From Clostridium_AQ sp900552125 (lineage in GTDB: Bacteria; Bacillota_I; Bacilli_A; Erysipelotrichales; Erysipelotrichaceae): 64,000 nucleotides of DNA. Position 1 is the first letter of the stretch. Each line of letters starts with the position of its first letter. Location: assembly GCA_037892765.1 (NCBI GenBank), contig JBBKBW010000003.1; one strand, written 5' to 3'. The notes under the pieces were generated by a model, which saw only the letters and a program-made list of their open reading frames with translations, did not search any database and was not told where the DNA came from. Shown here piece after piece: positions 25,339-34,994 of this stretch. The position numbers and the translations under genes were made by a program.

Positions 25339-26208
25339 ATGGCATTATCAACCATACAAGAAACTCTTGTTTTAGGGTTAATATTATCTATCATGTCATT
25401 TGGGGTATTTATTTCTTTCCGTATCTTAAATATTCCGGACTTAACAGTTGATGGCAGTTTTACAACAGGTTGTGCTGTATCTGCTATATGTACAGTTCAA
25501 GGTCATCCTTTACTAGGAATACTATTAGCATGTATAGCAGGTGCTTGCGCAGGTTTAGTAACAGGCTTTCTTCAGACAAAGGGGAAGGTTCAGCCTTTAA
25601 TGGCAGGAATATTGACAATGACAGCGCTATATTCAATTAATTTAAAGATTTTAGGTGATATGCCAAATATATCTTTATTTGGAAAGGCTACGTTATTTTC
25701 TATTGTTAATCCATCACAAAATACTGTTTACAATATAATTTTAGCTTTGGGAATCGTTGTTCTATTAATGTTCTTGTTGTATTTGTTTCTTAAAACGCAG
25801 TTAGGTATGAGTATTCGAGCAACTGGCGATAATGAAGATATGGTGCGTGCCAGCAGTATACATGCAGATCGAATGAAAAGAATTGGAATGGCAATATCCA
25901 ATGGATTAGTAGCTATGGGTGGAGCTATTTATGCGCAAAATCAGGGCTTTGTAGATGTTAGTGGGGGGATAGGGATGATGGTTGTAGGCTTGGCAGGAAT
26001 TATTGTAGGAGAAGCATTTATTCGCAATAAGGCTATGTTAGGACGTTTTATCGCGGTTGTATTTGGAGCTATATTATATCGCTTTATGTTAACTATCGCC
26101 TTACAGTTAGGAATTGAAGCATCGAATTTGAATTTATTCTCCGCCTGTTTAGTAGCCATTGCGATATCTTTACCTAATTTGAAAAAGAGGAGGAGTAAGC
26201 ATGCTTGA
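25339..26208 (+). CDS. trpY: TrpY-type ABC permease
   Basis: 289 aa. Branched-chain-amino-acid-type permease fold (BPD_transp_2) with 8-9 hydrophobic segments; PDLTVDGSFTTGCAVSA near residue 35 and LGMSIRATGDNEDMVRASS in the cytoplasmic coupling loop are typical. Starts 2 nt after trpX and overlaps trpZ by 8 nt. Confidence 0.9.
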   Translation: MALSTIQETLVLGLILSIMSFGVFISFRILNIPDLTVDGSFTTGCAVSAICTVQGHPLLGILLACIAGACAGLVTGFLQTKGKVQPLMAGILTMTALYSINLKILGDMPNISLFGKATLFSIVNPSQNTVYNIILALGIVVLLMFLLYLFLKTQLGMSIRATGDNEDMVRASSIHADRMKRIGMAISNGLVAMGGAIYAQNQGFVDVSGGIGMMVVGLAGIIVGEAFIRNKAMLGRFIAVVFGAILYRFMLTIALQLGIEASNLNLFSACLVAIAISLPNLKKRRSKHA

Positions 26209-26956
26209 AGTTCGTGATGTCAGTTTGACTTTCCATGCAAATACACCAAATGAAAAGAAAGTTTTGGATTGTTTATCATTAACAGTGGAAAAAGGTGATT
26301 TCATTAGTATACTAGGGACAAATGGCGCAGGAAAGAGTACTTTATTGAATGTGATTAGCGGCAGTATATCAAGTGATACAGGGACAATCTTATTAGATGG
26401 TAAAGATATAACTTCACTTCCGGAATACAAACGAGCAAAAGAAATTGGTCATGTATTTCAGGATCCGCTAAAAGGAACAGCTCCACATATGACAATAGAA
26501 GAAAATTTAGGTCTAGCATATAGTAGGGGAAAGCGTTCTGCTTTCAGTCGTGCTATTAAAAAAGAAGATCGAAGCAATTTTATAGAAAAGCTAAAACAGC
26601 TTGGATTGGGACTTGAGGATCGATTACAGACTCCTACAGGGTTATTAAGTGGAGGACAGCGACAGGCTTTAACCTTATTGATGGCAATTATTGAGACACC
26701 AAAACTTTTATTGTTAGATGAACATACTGCTGCATTAGATCCTAAAATTGCGAAGAAAATCATGGAAATTACAGATAATATTATCAAAGAACACCACATT
26801 ACTACATTAATGATAACGCATAATATAAAACAGGCATTGGAATATGGAAATAAGACTGTTTTGATGCAAAATGGTAAGATTTCTAGAATTCTTAAAGATG
26901 ATGAAAGAAAGAAAATTAAAACTGAAGATATTTTAAAAATGTATGAAGAATATTAA
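26201..26956 (+). CDS. trpZ: TrpZ-type ABC ATPase
   Basis: 251 aa. Walker A GTNGAGKST, Q-loop HVFQDPLKG, signature LSGGQRQALT, Walker B LLLLDEHTAALDP (His in place of the usual Pro after the catalytic Glu) and switch His in MITHN. Energises the importer formed by the two preceding genes. GGAGGAG lies within the end of trpY. Confidence 0.92.
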   Translation: MLEVRDVSLTFHANTPNEKKVLDCLSLTVEKGDFISILGTNGAGKSTLLNVISGSISSDTGTILLDGKDITSLPEYKRAKEIGHVFQDPLKGTAPHMTIEENLGLAYSRGKRSAFSRAIKKEDRSNFIEKLKQLGLGLEDRLQTPTGLLSGGQRQALTLLMAIIETPKLLLLDEHTAALDPKIAKKIMEITDNIIKEHHITTLMITHNIKQALEYGNKTVLMQNGKISRILKDDERKKIKTEDILKMYEEY

Positions 26957-27144
26957 AGAATTGGCATACTATATAATTTATAGAATATACTGAACATATG
27001 AAAAAGATGAGATTACTTCGTGAAAATATACAAAAATTTAACGAAGTTGTATCTTGACATTTTCATATGTTTTTGCATTTTTACGAAAATCGACAATTTA
27101 TGCTGAAAACGCATACAAAAAGTAATTTTTTCTAGTAGAAGTAC

Positions 27145-27173
27145 TGGCATTTTATGTAAAAATTCATTATACT
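27145..27173 (+). promoter_or_regulatory. Promoter of glgCDA
   Basis: TGGCAT (27145-27150), 17-bp spacer, TATACT (27168-27173). The 250 bases between trpZ and glgC also hold a hairpin ACTTCGT / ACGAAGT around 27015-27045 and a TTTACGAAAA motif near 27080. Confidence 0.6.
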
Positions 27174-27209
27174 AAATATGTACAAAATAATTCCTAAGGG
27201 GGGATTTAC

Positions 27210-28346
27210 ATGAGACAAAACAACATGCTGGCTATGATATTGGCCGGAGGTCGAGGTACAAGATTGTATGATTTGACCAAAAAAATTGCGAAACCTGCGG
27301 TATACTTTGGAGGTAAGTATCGAATTATAGACTTTCCACTAAGTAATTGCGCTAACTCTAACATCAACGTTGTAGGAGTTTTGACACAGTATGAAAGTGT
27401 TCTTTTAAATTCCTATGCAGCAGCTGGACAGCGCTGGGGATTAGACGCAAAAGATAGTGGAGTTTATGTTTTACCGCCACGAGAGAAAGATGGCGCTGAA
27501 TTTGATGTATATCGAGGAACCGCAGATGCAATTTCACAAAATATTGATTTCATTGATAGTCAGAATCCTGAGTATGTTCTGATTTTGTCAGGAGATCATA
27601 TCTACAAAATGGATTATTCCAAAATGCTTTCTCATCACAAAGCATGCGATGCAGATGCAACGATTGCAGTATTGCCTGTGCCAATGAAGGAAGCAAGTCG
27701 TTTCGGTATTATGAATACTGATGAAACAGATCGTATTCTGGAATTTGAAGAAAAACCAGAACATCCTAAGAGTAATTTAGCTTCTATGGGTATTTATATC
27801 TTTAACTGGAAACAGTTACGTAAGATGCTTGTTGCGGATATTGATGATCCAAATAGTAATCACGATTTTGGTAAAGATATTATCCCTGCTATGTTAAATG
27901 ATGGAAAACGTCTGTATGCTTATAAATTTAAGGGATATTGGAAAGATGTTGGAACAGTTGATTCCTTATGGGAAGCAAATATGGATTTGCTGGATAAAAA
28001 TAACGAATTGGATTTAAATGATCCAAACTGGAAAATATATACAGAAGATGTTGCGACTGTGCCGCATTTTGTAGGACCAAATGGTCAAGTAGAGAATGCT
28101 TATATTAACCAGGGGTGTTATATCAATGGGGAAGTAAACAACTCCGTCTTATTCACGAATGTTGAAATTGCAGAGAATGCGAAAATCAATGACAGTGTCT
28201 TGATGCCAGATGTAACCGTTGGTGAAGGTGCTGTGATTAATCGTGCAATAGTAATGCAGGGTGTTAAGATTGATGCAGGAGCTGTTGTAGGAGATCCAAA
28301 CAGCGAACATATTGCGCTAATCAGCAAGAGAGTGAGAGGTGAGTAA
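27210..28346 (+). CDS. glgC: Glucose-1-phosphate adenylyltransferase, catalytic subunit
   Basis: 378 aa. Nucleotidyltransferase domain with AMILAGGRGTRLYDLT, KPAVYFGGKYRIIDFPLSN, LSGDHIYKMDY and GYWKDVGTVDSLW, then a left-handed beta-helix domain (about 285-378). Makes ADP-glucose from ATP and glucose-1-phosphate, the committed step of glycogen synthesis. Preceded by GGGGGG-rich ribosome site. First gene of glgC-glgD-glgA. Confidence 0.96.
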   Translation: MRQNNMLAMILAGGRGTRLYDLTKKIAKPAVYFGGKYRIIDFPLSNCANSNINVVGVLTQYESVLLNSYAAAGQRWGLDAKDSGVYVLPPREKDGAEFDVYRGTADAISQNIDFIDSQNPEYVLILSGDHIYKMDYSKMLSHHKACDADATIAVLPVPMKEASRFGIMNTDETDRILEFEEKPEHPKSNLASMGIYIFNWKQLRKMLVADIDDPNSNHDFGKDIIPAMLNDGKRLYAYKFKGYWKDVGTVDSLWEANMDLLDKNNELDLNDPNWKIYTEDVATVPHFVGPNGQVENAYINQGCYINGEVNNSVLFTNVEIAENAKINDSVLMPDVTVGEGAVINRAIVMQGVKIDAGAVVGDPNSEHIALISKRVRGE

Positions 28347-28348
28347 GG

Positions 28349-29464
28349 ATGTGTAACGCAATTGGTATAGTGAATTATGAAGGACCCAATGTACAAGTTA
28401 AAGGGATGCAGAATTATCGCCCGGTAGGTGCCTTCTCCTTTCTTGGAAGATATCGCTTAGTTGATTTTCCGATTTCTAACTTTAGTAATTCTGGAATTAA
28501 TCACATTAAAGTGTTTGTGAAAAGCAATCCTAGATCATTGTTGGAACATTTAGGAACCGGACGTCATTACAACATCAACTCAAAACGTGGTAAATTACAT
28601 ATTTTACCTGCGAAAAGTATGGATGAACATGATTTCTATAGTAATGATATTAATTCTTATATGTACAACATGCAGGCAATTGAAGATGTTAATTATCCAT
28701 ATGTGATTTTAACAGCGAGCCATTTTGTGTTCCGTCAGGATTATGCAGCATTATTAGATGCTCATATTGAAAGCGGTGCAGATATTACTATGTTATATCA
28801 GAATGTGGATAATGCTAAAGAGTCTTATATTAATTGTGATATTGTTAATTTGAATAAACAAAAAGGTGTGTTATCTTTAGAAAGAAATCGTGGAAATTCT
28901 AAAACTAGAGCTATTTCACTTGAGACTTATATAATGAGTAAAGAATTGTTTATTGAATTAGTTAAAAAAGCCGCAAATATTTCTTCTCTTTACTGGTTCC
29001 GTGACATTGTGAATGATGAGTGTGAAGAATTAGATATTCGTGGTGTTGCACATCGTGGCTTTGTGGCATGTATCAATGACTTTAAGAGTTATTATAATGC
29101 TAATATGGATCTATTGGATTATGACAAGGCTATGGATCTATTCCATTCAGATTGGCCTGTATATACAAGAACAAATGACTCTTGTCCAACACAGTATTAT
29201 ACAGAGGCTAGTGTGAAGAATAGTATGGTTTCCAATGGCTGCCTAATAGAAGGTAATGTTGAAAATAGCGTTATTGGACGTGGCTGCGTTATCAAAAAAG
29301 GCGCTGTTGTGAAGAACTGTGTTATTTTACCAGGAACATTGATTGGTGAAGATGTTCATATTGAAAATGTAGTTGTGGATAAGAAAGCAAGAGTTACACG
29401 TAAAAAAGAATTGTTAGGACTTGTGGATACTCCACTGTACGTGAAAAGGAATGATAAAATCTAA
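28349..29464 (+). CDS. glgD: GlgD, regulatory subunit of ADP-glucose pyrophosphorylase
   Basis: 371 aa, paralogue of GlgC. The catalytic GGRGTRL loop is absent (N-terminus reads MCNAIGIVNYEGPNVQVKG), while GRYRLVDFPISNFSNSGI and the beta-helix domain remain. In Bacillota GlgC and GlgD form a heterotetramer more active than GlgC alone. It starts 2 nt after glgC and shares one base with glgA (TAATG). Confidence 0.94.
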   Translation: MCNAIGIVNYEGPNVQVKGMQNYRPVGAFSFLGRYRLVDFPISNFSNSGINHIKVFVKSNPRSLLEHLGTGRHYNINSKRGKLHILPAKSMDEHDFYSNDINSYMYNMQAIEDVNYPYVILTASHFVFRQDYAALLDAHIESGADITMLYQNVDNAKESYINCDIVNLNKQKGVLSLERNRGNSKTRAISLETYIMSKELFIELVKKAANISSLYWFRDIVNDECEELDIRGVAHRGFVACINDFKSYYNANMDLLDYDKAMDLFHSDWPVYTRTNDSCPTQYYTEASVKNSMVSNGCLIEGNVENSVIGRGCVIKKGAVVKNCVILPGTLIGEDVHIENVVVDKKARVTRKKELLGLVDTPLYVKRNDKI

Positions 29465-30903
29465 TGGCTAGAATATTAATGGTGGCCTCCGAAGGATTAC
29501 CTTTTATTAAAAGTGGAGGCTTGGCAGATGTAATTGGTTCGCTTCCAAATGAACTAGTGAAAAAGGGACATGAGGTTCGTGTTGTATTGCCATTATATCT
29601 ACCAATCGCAAAAAAATTTCATCATGAATTTACATTAGAAGCGCAATATTCGGTATCTATCTCATATCATGAAGTACCGGTTAATTTGTGGTCTACGATG
29701 TATAAAGACGTAAAATTCTATTTTGTAGAACATAAAGGATACTTTGAAAGAGATGCTATGTATGGATATATGGATGATGGAGAACGTTTTGCATATTTCC
29801 AGAAAGCTGTAATTGAAATGTGCAATCAGCTTAATTATTTCCCAGAAATCATGCATTGTCATGATTGGCATACAGGAATGATTCCTGCTATGTGTAAAGA
29901 AGGTCATAGTTTTGATGAACGTTATCGCAATATTCGTTTTGTGTATACAATTCATAACTTAGCATATCAGGGAAACTTTGGTGTTGAAATGTTAGATAGC
30001 TGCTTAGGCTTAGATTACCGTATTTATGATAATGGTAATGTTCGCTATGATGGCGGTATCAGTTTCATGAAATCAGGTATTTTGTATGCCGATAAAGTCA
30101 CAACAGTTTCTCCTACATATTCTCAGGAAATCTTGACACCTCAGTATGGTGAACATCTGGAAATGGTGCTTAATATCCGTAAATATGATTTATGGGGAAT
30201 TACAAATGGAATTGATATTGAATATTGGGATCCAAAAACAGATCCAGAAATTCCTTATCATTTCAATAAAGTGAATGTGAAAAAGGCAAAAGCTTTAAAT
30301 AAGGAAGCATTACAGAAAGAACTTGGACTTAACGTAGATCCTAATGTAATGCTTGTAGGTGTAGTTTCTCGTTTAACATGGCAAAAAGGTTTCTATCTAA
30401 TGATGGAAAAACTATCAGAAATCTGTGCTATGCCAATTCAGCTTGCGGTTTTAGGAAGCGGGGAAGCAAGTATTGAAGAAAAAATGGGACAGCTAGAAGC
30501 AGGAAATAAAGGAAAGATTGCATTCTATAAGGGATATAATGAATCCTTAGCACATCGTATCTATGCTGCAAGTGATTTATTCCTGATGCCATCTTTATTT
30601 GAACCATGTGGAATTTCTCAGTTAATTTCAATGCGTTATGCGACTCTTCCTCTAGTAAGAGAAACTGGTGGTTTGAAAGATACAGTACAGCCATACAACG
30701 AATTTGATAAAACTGGTAATGGATTCAGTTTCGCAAACTATAACTCTGATGAAATGATTCAGGTTATGTATAATGCAATTGATGTATTCTATAATCGTAA
30801 AGAGGATTGGAAGGTTTTAGTTCGTAATGCGATGAATACTGATGTTAGCTGGGCAAAGAGTGCTCAAACATATTGTGAATTATACAACCAGCTTCATAGA
30901 TAA
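29464..30903 (+). CDS. glgA: Glycogen synthase
   Basis: 479 aa, GT5 family. KSGGLADVIGSLPNEL (ADP-glucose site) near the N-terminus, HCHDWHTGMIP, TIHNLAYQG, VSRLTWQKGFYLM and EPCGISQLISMRYATLPLVRETGG in the C-terminal GT-B half. Elongates alpha-1,4-glucan from ADP-glucose. No branching enzyme or phosphorylase gene is adjacent in this window. Confidence 0.96.
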   Translation: MARILMVASEGLPFIKSGGLADVIGSLPNELVKKGHEVRVVLPLYLPIAKKFHHEFTLEAQYSVSISYHEVPVNLWSTMYKDVKFYFVEHKGYFERDAMYGYMDDGERFAYFQKAVIEMCNQLNYFPEIMHCHDWHTGMIPAMCKEGHSFDERYRNIRFVYTIHNLAYQGNFGVEMLDSCLGLDYRIYDNGNVRYDGGISFMKSGILYADKVTTVSPTYSQEILTPQYGEHLEMVLNIRKYDLWGITNGIDIEYWDPKTDPEIPYHFNKVNVKKAKALNKEALQKELGLNVDPNVMLVGVVSRLTWQKGFYLMMEKLSEICAMPIQLAVLGSGEASIEEKMGQLEAGNKGKIAFYKGYNESLAHRIYAASDLFLMPSLFEPCGISQLISMRYATLPLVRETGGLKDTVQPYNEFDKTGNGFSFANYNSDEMIQVMYNAIDVFYNRKEDWKVLVRNAMNTDVSWAKSAQTYCELYNQLHR

Positions 30904-30923
30904 ATATAGAAAAAAGCTTAATG

Positions 30924-30972
30924 AATGAACCCTGTTATTTGGACACCCAAATAATGGAGGTTCATTTTTATT
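30924..30972 (+). terminator. Long terminator hairpin after glgA
   Basis: Outer stem AATGAACC / GGTTCATT (30924-30931, 30959-30966) and inner stem TTATTTGG / CCAAATAA (30935-30942, 30947-30954) with an ACAC loop, followed by a T-rich run. Confidence 0.7.
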
Positions 30973-31290
30973 ATGGCAAAGACTACAATAGGCTGAAGTT
31001 AAAAGGTATATTGTTATATATTAAATTTAAACCAATTATAAATATATTAGAAGAAATGTTATTTAGAATATCATCTTTTTTATTGGTTGTTAAAGCTAAA
31101 GCTGTAATTAAATATTTATGTAATTTATTTATAATTATTTGAGAAAATTCTGTTAAAAACGTGTTTTGATTTTAGATTTTAATTTTACATATGTTTTACC
31201 TATCATTCACAATTTCAAAAATAAGGCAATATATAATAGATATCGTGAAAAGATAGTGTGTTTTCACATAGGTGATGATAGGAGGACAGT
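30973..31290 (+). other. Intergenic region upstream of the anchored phosphatase
   Basis: About 320 bases, very AT-rich, with no convincing gene. A short frame (from 30954) reading HFYYGKDYNRLKLKG recalls the end of IS3-type transposases, but it is too short to call. Near 31231 an ATATAATAG stretch could be a -10. A GTGAAAA / TTTTCAC hairpin (31245-31251, 31261-31267) lies just before the AGGAGG of the next gene. Confidence 0.35.
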
Positions 31291-34251
31291 ATGAAGAAAA
31301 AAATGAAGAAAAAGCTTTGGAAAAAAGCATTTGTAGCTACATTGACTGGCGGTATTGCATTAAGTATAGTACCAAGTTCAAATGTATTCCAAATTGGGGC
31401 AAAAGAAAAGATGGAAGGTATTACCCAGGAAAAAATTGATACCGCAAATAATGCTTACAATGACGTGAAAACTAAAATTGAGTTTTTAACTATGTCAGAT
31501 ACAGAATTCTTATCAAGAGGAGAAAATGCGGAAGAGGCAAAACAAAATTGTTATGAAGCACAAAATTACTTATATCAGCGTATTCGTAATTGGGCAGATA
31601 ATAAAAACTTTCAGATTGATGCTATTATGAATAATGGGGATGTCTTAGGTGGAAATGATCCAGGAAGCGAACAGGTTTATGCACAAGGTTCCTATGCTGC
31701 ATTTGCTCAAGTGTTCACAGAGAACTTTGGAGATAGTGATCCAGTCGTTATGTTGGGAAATGGAAACCATGATTTTTCAGATATAATGGGGGATGTTTTA
31801 GATGAAGAATTGAATAACGATGCAGATTGGTATTATGGAGATAAGAATTCTAATTATGTAGGTAATTATCATGTTAAGGTAAATGGATATGATTTTATCA
31901 CTTTGGATTTTAATGGAGAGAATACATTTGGTTATGGGTATAGTGGAACACCATATAAAGATTTTTTAAACAAGGTGTTAGAAGAGATTAAAAGTACTGA
32001 TGATTATGATTCTACAAAACCTATTTTTATCCAAGCTCATTCTGGTTATGCAGGAACTACATTAGGAGGCCAATGGACGGAAAATTACGATACAATGGGA
32101 CAGGATTTAAGAGATTGTTTAAAAGATTTTCCACAAGCAATTTTATTCTCTGCACATACACATTATCCAGTTGAAGAAGAAACTTCTATTTATCAAAGTG
32201 ATGTGACATATATTGAGAATGGTTCTATGAATTATATTTATAAACCAGTTCCACAGGATTTTATTGAAGGTGGATATGTGGATTCAGGTAATTCAGAAAT
32301 TCCTGAGAAAACATGTAATTTTATTTCTGTTTTAGAAGATGGAAGAACTGTTATTCGCCGTTTTGATGTATCTAATCAGCGCTGGATTGGTATGCCATGG
32401 GTCGTAGATACTTCAAAAGGAAGAGATGGCTTTACTTATACTGATGAAAATAGAAGTAAAATTAGCCCTTGGTTTGATGATTCAGCACAAATTCATACAG
32501 ATAATATAACAGAAACGAGTTTAACTTTTGGTTTTGATCAGGCTGAAGATGATGAATTAGTAAATCATTATAAAATAAGTATTATGGATCGTTTTACACA
32601 AGAACCAGCATCATTTAAGGTAAAACAAATACCAGTAAAAGGAACAGCTGCAGAGAAAAGTGTGACTGGAACTTTCCGATCTTTATCTAGATATTATTAT
32701 CGACCAAATACAATGCAATATGAAATCTCTGGTCTTGAAGCTGGACGATTGTATGATGTTGAGATTACGGCAATAGATGACTTTGGAAATGAAAGCCAAG
32801 TACCATTAACTGGTCAATTTATGACAGCTGGAGAAATGAGTTTTCCGGAAATTGAGGGCGGATTAACATTACCTGAAAATATTAATGAAGGTAAGTTCTT
32901 TGAAATGAATTTTGAAGATAACCTACAAGAAGATATTGCAGATTCTATAACGGCTACTGCGAATGGAAATGTGAATTATGTGGATAGCTATCGTTCAGAT
33001 TTTGGTAAAGCTGTATCTATTGGAAATGGAACAGGAAATTATATTGATTTAGGAAATCGTGAAGAATGGAATCTTGGAACTGATAAAAATCTTACTATTA
33101 ATTTTTGGACTAAGGTAAATGAAACAGGTGGTTATGGTTCTATTATAAGTAATAAAAATTGGACTAATTGGTGGCGAAGTGGAATTAATATAGCACCTGA
33201 AAATGGAAATACAGAAAAAATAGAATTTACTCTTGGTGATGACTCTGGCGCAAACGGTGGAGTTTATGCAACTGGTCAAGTACCTAATTATCAAGGAAGC
33301 TGGCATATGATGACATTTACAGTAGATCGAGAAAACCAGGTCGCAAGAACTTATATGGATGGAGTACTATATGCAGAAACATCTATTGAGAATGTAGGAG
33401 ATATGACAAGTGGACTAAATATGCTTCTTGGTGTAGATGGTGGAAAAGCTTATGGAAATATTTCATTTGATATGGATGAACTAGTGATGTGGAATCGTGC
33501 GTTATCAGAAGAAGATATAAAAGCATATTTTAATGTTACTAATGACAATAGTGCTATTTTAGAGGAAGCTATCTACTATGCGGAAATTTGTTTACAAAAT
33601 ATAAAACAGAATGAAAATTTCCAGGTTTATGATGAAGTCTTAACTAGAAATTTAGAAGAGGCTATTGAAGCAGCAAAAACTGCAGAGGACTCCGATATTT
33701 TAAATGCATATACACGTCTAAAAGAGTGTGTAACAGCAGTTGAACAGCAGCCTGTTCGTTATGCGGTCAATGTAAGTGTGGAAAATGGAACGTTATCACC
33801 AGCAAACATGATTGTAAATGAAGGAGAAAATGCAATATTTACATTAGTTCCGGAAGCTGGATATCAGATTGATGGCAGTAATATTACTACAGATCAGAAT
33901 AGCTCATATCGAGTAGAAAATGATAAATTGATTATTGAAAATATTACTAGCTCCACTCAAATCCATATTGTCTTTAATAAACAGGAACAAATAGATAATG
34001 GAAGTAATGATGAAAATGGCAATAACAATATAGATAATGGCAATAGCGGAAATGATTCTCAGAATTCGAATATCAATAATGTAGAAGATACAGAGAAAAA
34101 CAACGGAGATGAAACTAAAGAAATTAGTGAAGAAAAAGATGAGATACCTGATACAGGAGAAAGAATGAATTCAGTATTATGGGGTATTCTGTTAGGAGTA
34201 TTTGGAGGCAGTGCAGCTGTTGTAGAATGGAAAAAGCGTAAAAAACCTTAA
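31291..34251 (+). CDS. Cell-wall-anchored metallophosphatase with LamG domain
   Basis: 986 aa. Sec signal (about 1-38). Calcineurin-like phosphoesterase domain (about 60-345) with metal residues Asp70, Asp117 (NNGD), Asn159-His160 (GNGNHD), His250 (AHSGY) and His289/291 (AHTH). Fibronectin-like segment (about 395-515), LamG/concanavalin-like domain (about 540-750; NYIDLGNREEWNLG), a helical FIVAR-like stretch, an InlB-B-type repeat (VSVENGTLSPA), an Asn-rich linker, then sorting signal IPDTG (952-956), membrane helix and KKRKKP tail. Probably releases phosphate from host or dietary phospho-compounds at the surface; the substrate is unknown. Preceded by AGGAGG. Confidence 0.88.
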   Translation: MKKKMKKKLWKKAFVATLTGGIALSIVPSSNVFQIGAKEKMEGITQEKIDTANNAYNDVKTKIEFLTMSDTEFLSRGENAEEAKQNCYEAQNYLYQRIRNWADNKNFQIDAIMNNGDVLGGNDPGSEQVYAQGSYAAFAQVFTENFGDSDPVVMLGNGNHDFSDIMGDVLDEELNNDADWYYGDKNSNYVGNYHVKVNGYDFITLDFNGENTFGYGYSGTPYKDFLNKVLEEIKSTDDYDSTKPIFIQAHSGYAGTTLGGQWTENYDTMGQDLRDCLKDFPQAILFSAHTHYPVEEETSIYQSDVTYIENGSMNYIYKPVPQDFIEGGYVDSGNSEIPEKTCNFISVLEDGRTVIRRFDVSNQRWIGMPWVVDTSKGRDGFTYTDENRSKISPWFDDSAQIHTDNITETSLTFGFDQAEDDELVNHYKISIMDRFTQEPASFKVKQIPVKGTAAEKSVTGTFRSLSRYYYRPNTMQYEISGLEAGRLYDVEITAIDDFGNESQVPLTGQFMTAGEMSFPEIEGGLTLPENINEGKFFEMNFEDNLQEDIADSITATANGNVNYVDSYRSDFGKAVSIGNGTGNYIDLGNREEWNLGTDKNLTINFWTKVNETGGYGSIISNKNWTNWWRSGINIAPENGNTEKIEFTLGDDSGANGGVYATGQVPNYQGSWHMMTFTVDRENQVARTYMDGVLYAETSIENVGDMTSGLNMLLGVDGGKAYGNISFDMDELVMWNRALSEEDIKAYFNVTNDNSAILEEAIYYAEICLQNIKQNENFQVYDEVLTRNLEEAIEAAKTAEDSDILNAYTRLKECVTAVEQQPVRYAVNVSVENGTLSPANMIVNEGENAIFTLVPEAGYQIDGSNITTDQNSSYRVENDKLIIENITSSTQIHIVFNKQEQIDNGSNDENGNNNIDNGNSGNDSQNSNINNVEDTEKNNGDETKEISEEKDEIPDTGERMNSVLWGILLGVFGGSAAVVEWKKRKKP

Positions 34252-34265
34252 TTTTAATTGTAAAG

Positions 34266-34316
34266 GAAGATTTGAATTTATCAGATTTATTTTGGTAAAT
34301 TTAAAATCTTCTTTTT
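34266..34316 (+). terminator. Terminator after the anchored phosphatase
   Basis: Long stem GAAGATTTGAATTTA (34266-34280) with TAAATTTAAAATCTTC (34296-34311, one bulge) and a T run. Confidence 0.7.
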
Positions 34317-34466
34317 ATTTGTAATATTTGATACAAAAGTTTCTTTTATGTATTTTATAAATGAGACAAGATAAAAACATATATAGTATATAGTAGCTAT
34401 CCATTTGCTTTTCAGATTTCTTTTTTTATGAAAATGGAGTACAATAGAGAAAATGAGGTATTGTAT

Positions 34467-34970
34467 ATGAAAGCAAAAATTGAATTAATAAGAATTGATA
34501 ACCGGCTTGTACATGGACAAGTTGGTATTACTTGGGGAAGTACTTTGAATATTGATACTATTGTTGTGGTAGATGATGGAACAGCACAAAGTATTTTTGC
34601 GCAAAAATTAATGCAAAGTGTAGCAACTGCGGCAAATCGCCAAATCCGTTTCTATACTGTAAATGATTTTATTCAAGCAGTTAAAGAACAAGAAAGTCAT
34701 CAGAAATTATTTGTAGTGGTTCAATCTCCTCGTGAGGCACGTCTTTTGACGGAAGCTGGATTGGAATTAACAAAAATAAATGTAGGTAATATTCACTATG
34801 AAAGAGGAAGAGTACCATTTAATAGAAAAGTTTATTTAACTAAACAAGATATAGAAGATATGAATTATATGGTTGAGAAAGGTATTGACTTATTTTATCA
34901 GGATGTTCCGGGAACTACAGTGGAAAAGATAGGTTTTTTAGATTATGAGTCCATGAAAAAAAGAAGATAA
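34467..34970 (+). CDS. PTS mannose/sorbose-family EIIB protein (orphan copy)
   Basis: 167 aa from ATG 34467 (GAGG upstream). PTSIIB_sorb fold with phospho-His16 in RIDNRLVHGQVG. It lies 24 nt upstream of the LevR-type regulator and is separate from the IIB-IIC-IID operon that follows. It may act as a dedicated phosphoryl donor or signal to the regulator, or serve as an extra IIB; this is inference. Confidence 0.9.
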   Translation: MKAKIELIRIDNRLVHGQVGITWGSTLNIDTIVVVDDGTAQSIFAQKLMQSVATAANRQIRFYTVNDFIQAVKEQESHQKLFVVVQSPREARLLTEAGLELTKINVGNIHYERGRVPFNRKVYLTKQDIEDMNYMVEKGIDLFYQDVPGTTVEKIGFLDYESMKKRR

Positions 34971-34994
34971 ATCAGAGTAGATAGGAGTATTAAT

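Noticed and set aside
30954..31010. Frame reading HFYYGKDYNRLKLKG that resembles the end of an IS3-type transposase
   Set aside because: Only about 15-20 residues match by eye, no inverted repeats or other transposase parts are present, and the region is AT-rich. Too weak to call a mobile element.
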